A stretch of DNA of 5,357 nt, taken from positions 1 to 5,357 of the forward strand of contig VBHI01000098.1 of the NCBI GenBank assembly GCA_005881495.1, given 5' to 3'. Shown in pieces: positions 1 to 4,846 of the stretch (the first letter of the stretch is position 1; each line of letters starts with the position of its first letter). The DNA comes from Chloroflexota bacterium. GTDB lineage: Bacteria > Chloroflexota > Ktedonobacteria > Ktedonobacterales > Ktedonobacteraceae. Made by a program: the position numbers and the translations under genes. The notes under the pieces were generated by a model, which was given only the letters and a program-made list of their open reading frames with translations, was not told the DNA's origin and searched no databases.

Positions 1-188
<188 letters not shown>

Positions 189-231
189 TCATCGGATTAT
201 TCCTGCATATTGGCCTTCTCTTCCTGTTATC

Positions 232-243
232 TGGCTTGAGCCA
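232..243. promoter_or_regulatory. Short inverted repeat in the AKR-AKR spacer
   Basis: TGGCTTGAGCCA is a perfect 5-bp inverted repeat around two central bases. It lies 68 bp upstream of the start codon of the partial aldo/keto reductase and 13 bp from a second inverted repeat. It could be an operator half of a regulatory region. The arms are too short and not followed by a T-run, so it is not a convincing terminator. Repeats of this size also arise by chance. Confidence 0.2.
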
Positions 244-256
244 TTTCAGGAGCCCT

Positions 257-269
257 TTTCACTGTGAAA
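257..269. promoter_or_regulatory. 13-bp inverted repeat, possible operator
   Basis: TTTCACTGTGAAA is a perfect dyad (6-bp arms, one central base) in the 155-bp spacer between the two aldo/keto reductase genes, about 92 bp upstream of the second one's start. An overlapping dyad, CACT-GTGAA-AGTG (260-272), shares part of it. The symmetry suits a dimeric repressor site. There is no clear -10/-35 pair in this spacer (best -10-like element is AATAAT, complement of 196-201, without a -35). Whether the second AKR has its own promoter is therefore open. Confidence 0.3.
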
Positions 270-319
270 GTGACCAGGCGCCCGATCTTTCGAAAAAGAG
301 CGCTGCCCAGTGTGGCACA

Positions 320-1297
320 TTACGCATAACCAAGCACAGGATGCGGCTGATAGGCTTCTTCCAAATGGCGAATTTCATCCGGTGTGAGCTGGACAGAGAC
401 GGCTGCGACAGCATCATCCAGGTGATGCGGCTTGGTTGCCCCGATAATCGGGGCAGTGACGACCGGTTTGGAGAGGATCCAGGCTAAAGCTACCTGAGCC
501 ATGGGCAGACCGCGGGCTTCGGCCACCTCGCTGACCCGCTGTGCGATCTGCAAGTCTTCTTCCGTATATAAACGTTTGCCGACGTCATCGGTCTGAGCGC
601 GCAGCGTTTCATTGCGTTCTTTCGACGGTTTGCGGGTCAGCAGCCCTTTGGCCACCGGTGAATAGGGGATCACGGCGATCTTCTGATCCTGGCAGAGGGG
701 AAGCATTTCCCGCTCCTCTTCCCGGTAGATCAGGTTGTAATGCGGCTGCATGGAAACGAAACGCGTCCAGCCATGCAGATCCGAGGTGTAAAGGGCTTTG
801 GCAAACTGCCAGGCATACATGGCAGACGCGCCGATATAGCGGGCTTTGCCGGCCCGGACCACGTCATTGAGGGCTTGCAGCGTTTCTTCAATCGGGGTGT
901 CATAGTCCCAGCGGTGGATCTGGTACAGATCGACGTAATCCGTCCCCAGGCGCTTGAGACTGGCGTCGATCGAGCTGAGGATATGTTTGTGGGAGAGGCC
1001 GCGGTCGTTGGGGCCCGGACCCATCTCAAAATACACCTTGGTAGCAAGCACCACCTCGTCGCGGGAGGCAAAATCACGCAAGGCTTTGCCAACAATCTCT
1101 TCGCTCCTCCCATCGGAGTAGACATTGGCGGTGTCAAAGAAATTGATGCCCAGCTCCAGCGCGCGCTTGATAAAGGGCCGGCTTTGCGCTTCATCGAGCG
1201 CCCACGGCCAGCGCTCGGTCGGTCCCCCATAGCTCATGCAGCCCAGGCAGATGCGCGAGACTTTCATTCCAGTTGATCCAAATCGAACGTACTCCAT
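320..1297 (-). CDS. YajO-like aldo/keto reductase, complete
   Basis: A 325-residue, full-length aldo/keto reductase of the (beta/alpha)8-barrel superfamily: a cytoplasmic NADPH-dependent carbonyl reductase. The complete catalytic tetrad is visible: D55 and Y60 in INFFDTANVY, K87 in VLATKVYF, and H128 in LYQIHRWDYDTP. Other family marks are SEEIVGKAL (65-73), the GKARYIGAS strand (150-158), VSMQPHYNLIYREEEREM (181-198), the PYSPVAKGLLTR strand and loop (211-222), and the C-terminal cofactor segment APIIGATKPHHLDD (282-295). The overall pattern, including QIHRWDYDTPIEETL and the LIYREEEREMLPLC segment, is strikingly like E. coli YajO, also 324 residues by recall, so I place it in that subfamily. 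The substrate here is unknown. The start ATG (1295-1297) has an AAGGAG site six bases upstream. The gene lies 76 bp behind the CMD-family gene on the same strand, so the two may be co-transcribed. GC content is intermediate (roughly 57-58% in a counted segment), between the CMD gene and the alcohol dehydrogenase. Confidence 0.96.
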   Translation of the reverse strand: MEYVRFGSTGMKVSRICLGCMSYGGPTERWPWALDEAQSRPFIKRALELGINFFDTANVYSDGRSEEIVGKALRDFASRDEVVLATKVYFEMGPGPNDRGLSHKHILSSIDASLKRLGTDYVDLYQIHRWDYDTPIEETLQALNDVVRAGKARYIGASAMYAWQFAKALYTSDLHGWTRFVSMQPHYNLIYREEEREMLPLCQDQKIAVIPYSPVAKGLLTRKPSKERNETLRAQTDDVGKRLYTEEDLQIAQRVSEVAEARGLPMAQVALAWILSKPVVTAPIIGATKPHHLDDAVAAVSVQLTPDEIRHLEEAYQPHPVLGYA

Positions 1298-1373
1298 TGG
1301 TTTCTCCTTTCAACCGAGCGCCACAAAACAGTGTAAACCTAACTACAAAGGACATCAGACGATTGCTCTTATC

Positions 1374-2129
1374 CTATTGCTCTGGCACCACTTCATTCAG
1401 GCATCTGATGGCATTTAAGGTTCTCGGATACCCTACATACGGCAACAATTGGGTGACCACGCTCAGCAATACGTCTTTCGTGTTTCCAAGATTTATGTTG
1501 CCCTGGATATGCCCCTTCAACTGCGGCTCACAGCCCCCCAGGGACAGAAGCATGGAAAACGTTATAAGCTCCCTCGTTTTGATGTCGATGCCGGTTCTGG
1601 TTAAGTAATCACCAAAGCAATTGGCCGATAAATACTTTTGGATGTGAATCTGATTTGCTGGTGATTCCTGGTACATCTTGTCGATCGATTCGCCGAATAT
1701 GGCTCTTTGTAATTCCAGGCCTTTTTCAAAGCGTGTTTCCGGTGAAGTTGTGGATTGTCCTTCCAGTGGCAGCTTTATGCCTCTGATCTCCAGGATTTCA
1801 TTGGTGGCATGGATAAAATCGTACACTTTGGCAATTCCCACATAGGGTACAGCCTGATAGACGATTTCTTTGACTTCGACCGGGGTTACCCCTACATTCA
1901 GGGCGCCACCCAGCATCACCCTATATTCACCCAAAGCCTGGCTGGCAATCATGGATGCTAGAATGACCATCAACCTTGTTCTGGTATCCAGATTGCCATA
2001 AGCAAGCACTTCATCAAAAGCAAAATTGTCGAAGACCTCAATCATTTCTGGATCGGTCACCATCAAGGTTGATTCGCGATTCGGGAACAGTTCCTCGTGG
2101 TTTTTGAGTGCTGTTTCAGTGATTCTCAT
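1374..2129 (-). CDS. Tandem-domain carboxymuconolactone decarboxylase (CMD/AhpD-like) family protein
   Basis: A 251-residue, all-helical cytoplasmic protein built from two CMD-type repeats, roughly residues 30-115 and 165-250. The repeats align with an offset near 135: LGGALNVGVTPVEVKEIVYQ (73-92) matches the region around GNINLGNTKDVLLSVVTQ (210-227), and VPYVGIAKVYDFI (94-106) matches LPYVGYPRTLNAI (229-241). The second repeat has C200 and H207 (GGCEPQLKGH), the usual position of the redox or catalytic residues. At the equivalent places the first repeat has A65 and M72, so only the C-terminal half appears competent. There is no CxxC pair, which argues against a true AhpD peroxidase role. 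Such two-repeat proteins (COG0599) sit commonly beside AKRs and cupins and are often annotated as decarboxylases without proof. The start ATG (2127-2129) has AGGAAAGG eight bases upstream. The gene is clearly poorer in GC (about 40-57% in counted segments) than the DUF2255/alcohol dehydrogenase pair upstream (up to 75%), suggesting separate ancestry. Confidence 0.93.
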   Translation of the reverse strand: MRITETALKNHEELFPNRESTLMVTDPEMIEVFDNFAFDEVLAYGNLDTRTRLMVILASMIASQALGEYRVMLGGALNVGVTPVEVKEIVYQAVPYVGIAKVYDFIHATNEILEIRGIKLPLEGQSTTSPETRFEKGLELQRAIFGESIDKMYQESPANQIHIQKYLSANCFGDYLTRTGIDIKTRELITFSMLLSLGGCEPQLKGHIQGNINLGNTKDVLLSVVTQLLPYVGYPRTLNAIRCLNEVVPEQ

Positions 2130-2178
2130 TGTTTTTGCCTTTCCTGATTGATTTGGTAGTTGATTTCACCCATGGTAC

Positions 2179-2184
2179 TGTCAA
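2179..2184 (-). promoter_or_regulatory. Possible -35 element (TTGACA) upstream of the CMD gene
   Basis: The complement of these bases reads TTGACA, an exact sigma70/sigmaA -35 consensus, 49 bases upstream of the CMD start codon and inside the 80-bp spacer after the DUF2255 gene. At 16-18 bp spacing the following hexamers (CAACTA, AACTAC, ACTACC) match TATAAT poorly. If this is a promoter it is weak or activator-dependent. It would let the CMD/AKR genes be transcribed separately from the alcohol dehydrogenase/DUF2255 pair. Confidence 0.3.
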
Positions 2185-2209
2185 GTGGTCTCCGGATCAA
2201 AAGGGTCAT

Positions 2210-2578
2210 TCAGCGAGGCACGAGTCTGAGCGTCGTCGATCGCGCCACAGGGCTGGTGACGCGGACGACGCTCGATGGGTAGCGACGGTACTTAGTGCGG
2301 TATGCGACATCGAGCTCGTCGCTGAGTTCGCCAGCCTCCTCGAAGCGCACATCCTTCTCGACGCCGCCAGCCCAGATCCGACCTTCGTGGCGCGCCTGGG
2401 CGCCACGGAACCAGGCGGCGGTGCGCCCGTTGACGGATCGGACGTAGAGGTCGTCGCCGTGGCGCACGATCCAGATCGTCACCGGGTTTCGCAGCGTGCC
2501 GTCACTTCGTAGTGACGCGATCCTCAGCTCTTCGGCTGCCCCGATCTTGGTGAGCTCGTCGCTCGTCCACGTAGTCAT
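2210..2578 (-). CDS. DUF2255 family protein
   Basis: A 122-residue small soluble protein matching the DUF2255 family over its full length. It opens with TTWTSDELTKIGAAEELRI (2-20), a typical start for the family. The core motifs SDGTLRNPVTIWIVRHGDDL (25-44), YVRSVNGRTAAWFRGA (45-60) and GRIWAGGVEKDVRFE (66-80) follow, and it ends in TTLRLVPR. No signal peptide or membrane segment is present. The biochemical function is unknown. The strand pattern and family relatives suggest a flavin-binding split-barrel-like fold, but no cofactor residue can be named from the sequence. The frame stays open much further upstream, into the alcohol dehydrogenase gene, but the ATG at 2576-2578 is chosen because it has an ideal AAGGAGG site seven bases upstream and begins exactly where family similarity begins. 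It follows the alcohol dehydrogenase stop by 14 bp, so the two are almost surely co-transcribed. Confidence 0.9.
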   Translation of the reverse strand: MTTWTSDELTKIGAAEELRIASLRSDGTLRNPVTIWIVRHGDDLYVRSVNGRTAAWFRGAQARHEGRIWAGGVEKDVRFEEAGELSDELDVAYRTKYRRYPSSVVRVTSPVARSTTLRLVPR

Positions 2579-2585
2579 TGGCGTG

Positions 2586-2592
2586 CCTCCTT
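2586..2592 (-). promoter_or_regulatory. Ribosome binding site that sets the DUF2255 start
   Basis: The complement reads AAGGAGG, seven bases before the ATG at 2576-2578 and directly abutting the TAA stop of the alcohol dehydrogenase (2593-2595). It decides the start against upstream in-frame codons that would lie inside the dehydrogenase gene, and it points to coupled translation of the two genes. Confidence 0.8.
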
Positions 2593-3609
2593 TTATGGGC
2601 GCAGCAGCACCTTGATGGCGCGGCGCTCGTCCATGGCGCGGTAACCGGCGGCAACCTGCTCGAGGGGCAGCACCATGTCGAACACCTTTCCCGGGTCGAT
2701 CCGGCGGTTCCAGACCCGATCCAGGAGGTCGGGCAGGTAGTGTCGCACGGGTGCCGGGCCGCCGCGCAGCCCCACATTCGGCCAGAACAAGTCTTGGATC
2801 GGGACTTCCACCCCGTGGGGAGCACCGACCCAGCCGACCATCCCGCCGGGCCGGGTGGACCGCAGGGCTTGCAGCATCGACTCGCCGGTGCCCACGCACT
2901 CCAGGACTGCGTCGGCGCCCACCCCGTCGGTCAGTTCCTTGATGCGGACGATGCCCTCGTCACCCCGCTCGGCCACGATGTCGGTGGCCCCGAAATCGCG
3001 GGCCAGCTGCTGGCGCGGCTGGTGCCGACTCATGGCGATCACCCGCTCGGCGCCCAGCTGGGACGCGGCCAGCACACCGCACAGCCCCACCGCGCCGTCG
3101 CCAACGACAGCCATCGTCATGCCCAGCTTGACGCCGGCCGAGACGGCGGCATGCCAGCCGGTGCTTATTACGTCCGACAGCGTCAGGAGACTCGGGATGA
3201 GGTCCTCCGGTGGCAGCTTGGGGGTTGCTACCAGCGTGCCGTCGGCCAGCGGGATACGAATCAGTTCCGACTGGCAGCCGTCGTAGCCGGTGCCCTGAAG
3301 GCAGCTGGTCTGCACTCCGGCGCGGCAGTTGGGGCAGGTGTTGTCGGAGGCCACGAACCCGCCGATCACGAATTGGCCGGGCTTGACGGAGGTGACGGCG
3401 CTGCCGACCTGCTCCACGATGCCGCAGTACTCGTGACCGATCGCCCAGGGCTGAGTGACCTCATCGATACCGCGGTAGGGCCACAGGTCCGATCCGCAGA
3501 TGCACGTGGCCACAGTGCGGACGATGGCGTCGGTCGGTTTGATGATCATCGGGTCGGGACGCTCCTCATAGCGCACATCACCCGGGGCATGAAGAATGGC
3601 TCCTCGCAT
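2593..3609 (-). CDS. Zinc-dependent alcohol dehydrogenase (MDR family)
   Basis: A 338-residue medium-chain dehydrogenase/reductase that interconverts an alcohol and its aldehyde or ketone with NAD(P)H in the cytoplasm. The N-terminal GroES-like catalytic domain (about 1-145) has C38 in CICGSDLW and H59-E60 in GHEYCG, the catalytic zinc ligands. The structural zinc lobe keeps C92, C95 and C103 (DNTCPNCRAGVQTSC), but the first of the usual four cysteines is D89, a variant I recall from a subfamily with an SDGTC motif. The Rossmann domain (about 150-290) has VVGDGAVGL (168-176) with GxGxxG at 170-175. S194-R195 after the second strand, where NAD-specific enzymes carry an acidic residue, suggests a preference for NADP(H). 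Length is normal and all key residues are present, so the enzyme looks active. The start ATG (3607-3609) has AGGAGA six bases upstream, overlapping the stop of a short upstream frame. DUF2255 follows 14 bp downstream. GC is high (75% in one counted 60-bp line). Confidence 0.95.
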   Translation of the reverse strand: MRGAILHAPGDVRYEERPDPMIIKPTDAIVRTVATCICGSDLWPYRGIDEVTQPWAIGHEYCGIVEQVGSAVTSVKPGQFVIGGFVASDNTCPNCRAGVQTSCLQGTGYDGCQSELIRIPLADGTLVATPKLPPEDLIPSLLTLSDVISTGWHAAVSAGVKLGMTMAVVGDGAVGLCGVLAASQLGAERVIAMSRHQPRQQLARDFGATDIVAERGDEGIVRIKELTDGVGADAVLECVGTGESMLQALRSTRPGGMVGWVGAPHGVEVPIQDLFWPNVGLRGGPAPVRHYLPDLLDRVWNRRIDPGKVFDMVLPLEQVAAGYRAMDERRAIKVLLRP

Positions 3610-3619
3610 ATAGATTCTC

Positions 3620-3760
3620 CTATTCCTTTGTTCCTCGTCTTGTTGTCAGCAGGCAGGTCCCACGCCCTACCAAAGCCGGATCTTCTCTTGGATAATAGTC
3701 CACTGGCTCAATAAGCCCAAGCCACGCTCTATCCTCAGATGTGACGACTACGTTGACCAT
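3620..3760 (-). CDS. Short unrecognised reading frame (46 codons), possibly a gene remnant
   Basis: I do not recognise this product. From the ATG at 3758-3760 the frame reads MVNVVVTSEDRAWLG, then LIEPVDYYPREDPALVG and a basic tail ending RRGTKE. The mix of strand-forming and charged segments is protein-like, without signal peptide or membrane segment. The frame is open further upstream, to about 3865, through sequence that codes the LLM oxidoreductase stub in another frame. The true 5' end may therefore be lost or may lie in that overlap. Its TAG stop (3620-3622) falls on the ribosome binding site of the alcohol dehydrogenase, ten bases before that start, an arrangement expected of a real operon gene. 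Against it, there is no good ribosome binding site, the length is very short, and it begins beside the LLM breakpoint. It may be the C-terminal remnant of a gene fused to the LLM stub by a deletion. Confidence 0.25.
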   Translation of the reverse strand: MVNVVVTSEDRAWLGLIEPVDYYPREDPALVGRGTCLLTTRRGTKE

Positions 3761-3972
3761 GCCCCTTTGGGCAGCACCCCTGAATAGTCCGGGAGAGGCG
3801 TCCACCCCTCGAAGCATGGGCCATCCAAGCTGCCCTGGATCGGTGCGAAATGGTCGAAGAGCCACGCGTGCTCAAACGCGGGCGTCCTGTCAGCGTCGTG
3901 CCAGACCTTGAGCAGCGCGTCGTAGGTCGTATGCTGTGGCGCTGTCTTGATTCCCCATCGTAATCTGGGCAT
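3748..3972 (-). pseudogene. Truncated LLM-class flavin/F420-dependent oxidoreductase (N-terminal stub)
   Basis: The first 58 or so residues match the N-terminus of luciferase-like monooxygenase family oxidoreductases (LLM, PF00296), TIM-barrel enzymes of about 300 residues that use FMN or F420. They run MPRLRWGIKTAPQHTTYDAL, then a helix, PAFEHAWLFDHFAPIQG (31-47) and GPCFEGWT (51-58). The intact family continues with a leucine/alanine-rich helix (LLAAL type) after EGWT. Here the sequence changes abruptly to PLPDYSGVLPKGAWST and stops at residue 74. Neither other frame downstream resembles the missing barrel, so this is a deletion or recombination breakpoint near 3798 and not a simple frameshift. 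The start is well formed: GGAGGAGA precedes the ATG (3970-3972), so a 74-residue peptide could still be translated. It would lack nearly all of the barrel and cofactor site and should be inactive. The cupin gene lies 116 bp upstream on the same strand. Confidence 0.75.
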
Positions 3973-4088
3973 GGCTCGTTCTCCTCCATCTGGTGCCGCG
4001 TCGCTGCACGGCGAGCAGAATCACATACGAAGCGGGGGAAGCTTCCAGTTCCTGGCGCGATGAACCAGAAGTTCCTGTTCACGATTTC

Positions 4089-4493
4089 CTATTCTTCGGC
4101 CGTCCGGTATTGTTCGTCGCTGACCTTTTCCATCCAGTCGGCGGTCTTGCCGTCGATACGTTCCACAATGGCGATGTGCGTCATGGCCGTGGTTGGCGTG
4201 GCGCCGTGCCAATGTTTCTCACCCGGCTCGAACCAGATCACGTCACCCGGCCCAATTTCCTCGATCGGACCACCCCAGCGTTGGACCCGGCCGCGGCCAG
4301 CCGTCACGATCAGGGTCTGGCCCAGCGGGTGGCTGTGCCAGGCGGTGTGAGCGCCGGGCTCGAACGTGACACTGGCCCCGACCGCACGTGCCGGATCGGG
4401 TGCCTCGAAGAGGGGGTCAATGCGTACCGCGCCGGTAAAATACTCGGCCGGTCCTTTGCCGGAAGGCTGTGAGCCACTTCTTGTGATGTCCAT
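4089..4493 (-). CDS. Cupin protein resembling Mn-dependent hydroxynitrile lyase
   Basis: A 134-residue single-domain cupin (small beta-barrel, cytoplasmic, metal-binding). Motif 1 is [18 protein letters not shown] (43-60) with H53, H55 and Q59; motif 2 is [18 protein letters not shown] (81-98) with H94 and H96. As I recall, the bacterial cupin hydroxynitrile lyases, such as that of Granulicella tundricola, bind Mn(II) through H53, H55, Q59 and H94. The same residue numbers occur here. The N-terminal [19 protein letters not shown] and the C-terminal [11 protein letters not shown] also fit that group, which splits or forms (R)-cyanohydrins in vitro. Native roles of such cupins are mostly unknown and many are annotated only as cupin-domain proteins. 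The frame is open further upstream, but the ATG at 4491-4493 has GGAGGAA eight bases before it and begins the family similarity. The gene is first after the divergent control region, next to a conspicuous palindrome, and so is probably the first target of the AraC-type regulator. Confidence 0.9.
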   Translation of the reverse strand: MDITRSGSQPSGKGPAEYFTGAVRIDPLFEAPDPARAVGASVTFEPGAHTAWHSHPLGQTLIVTAGRGRVQRWGGPIEEIGPGDVIWFEPGEKHWHGATPTTAMTHIAIVERIDGKTADWMEKVSDEQYRTAEE

Positions 4494-4501
4494 GTTCTCA
4501 A

Positions 4502-4508
4502 TTCCTCC
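4502..4508 (-). promoter_or_regulatory. Ribosome binding site that sets the cupin start
   Basis: The complement reads GGAGGAA, ending eight bases before the ATG at 4491-4493. It selects this start over in-frame upstream codons reaching 4655, whose translation shows no cupin similarity. Confidence 0.75.
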
Positions 4509-4531
4509 ACTTTGAAGAATCGTTGTTGGTA

Positions 4532-4546
4532 CCTCATGAGGCCTCA
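4532..4546. promoter_or_regulatory. Overlapping triple palindrome, candidate operator of the cupin gene
   Basis: CCTCATGAGGCCTCA consists of three alternately inverted copies of CCTCA. As a result CCTCATGAGG (4532-4541) and TGAGGCCTCA (4537-4546) are both perfect 10-bp palindromes that share TGAGG. It lies 38-53 bp upstream of the cupin start codon, just before its ribosome binding site, where a repressor or activator site would act. AraC-family sites are usually direct repeats of longer half-sites, so the binder may not be the neighbouring regulator. Confidence 0.4.
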
Positions 4547-4598
4547 CGATCCATATCCTGCGGTTTTCCGTGAAGTGATAGCCGTAGAAATGGCGAAA

Positions 4599-4623
4599 GG
4601 CATGTGCATGCATGCCCGCATGC
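4599..4623. repeat. CATG-rich repeat cluster in the divergent control region
   Basis: GCATG occurs four times within 25 bases (4600, 4606, 4610, 4618). The cluster includes the 8-bp palindrome TGCATGCA (4605-4612), a GGCATG-N6-CATGCC inverted repeat (4599-4616), and GCATGC again at 4618-4623. Its place midway between two divergent genes allows a protein-binding site. It may also be chance or part of a decayed reading frame. Confidence 0.35.
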
Positions 4624-4846
4624 TTTTGAAAGCCGATGAGGGCTGGATAGACCAACCAATCAGTGCAGCTGTATCCCTTCTTGAAGAAAAGCCCAGCTTA
4701 CCTGCAAAAGCAGAGAAGCATGTTCTCTCTCTGGTGGTAATTATAGACGCGCATTCGCACCGGATGGTAGAATAATTGTGGAAAATGATTGTCTGATTCT
4801 GCAAATCTTCCAGATGAGCGATGGAGAAACCAGAGAAGAGGTTGCT

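Larger units (their letters stand above)
4494..4846. other. Divergent control region between cupin and AraC-type regulator genes
   Basis: A 353-bp stretch with no confidently coding gene, poorer in GC than its flanks. It must hold the promoters for both divergent genes but I find no strong -35/-10 pair; TAGAAT at 4768-4773 is the best plus-strand -10-like hexamer and lacks a matching -35. It contains the overlapping palindromes at 4532-4546 and a CATG-rich repeat cluster at 4599-4623. A plus-strand frame from a TTG at 4512 to 4775 gives 87 codons, and the regulator's own frame is open upstream to 4685. Neither has a recognisable product, so I treat them as non-coding or possibly decayed coding sequence. 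Confidence 0.5.

Noticed and set aside
286..299. TCTTT-CGAA-AAAGA hairpin as a terminator after the YajO-like gene
   Set aside because: The stem is only five AT-rich pairs and no T-run follows in the transcript direction, so it is too weak to call an intrinsic terminator.
2210..2899. Upstream extension of the DUF2255 frame to 229 residues
   Set aside because: The extra 107 residues overlap the alcohol dehydrogenase in another frame and have an Arg/Pro/Gly-rich shadow composition. The ATG at 2576-2578 has an ideal ribosome binding site.
2578..3714. Long plus-strand frame (378 codons) opposite the alcohol dehydrogenase
   Set aside because: It is antisense to a gene with intact zinc-site and Rossmann motifs. 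High GC keeps the opposite strand open, and its translation (many Gly, Ala, His, Gln, Asp) shows no domain.
4037..4046. GGAAGCTTCC palindrome and AGTTCCTG direct repeats (4047 and 4070) between cupin and LLM stub
   Set aside because: A single 10-bp palindrome and an 8-bp repeat pair in a 116-bp spacer are within chance. No promoter elements or T-run accompany them.
3735..4082. Minus-strand frame beginning NRNFWFIAPGTGSFPR upstream of the LLM stub
   Set aside because: It overlaps the LLM stub in a different frame and becomes Arg/Ser-rich, like an out-of-frame shadow. The LLM frame has the recognised motifs and the ribosome binding site.
4089..4655. Longer 188-residue version of the cupin
   Set aside because: Residues before MDITRSG do not match the family and would run through the palindromic control region. 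The internal ATG has GGAGGAA at proper distance.
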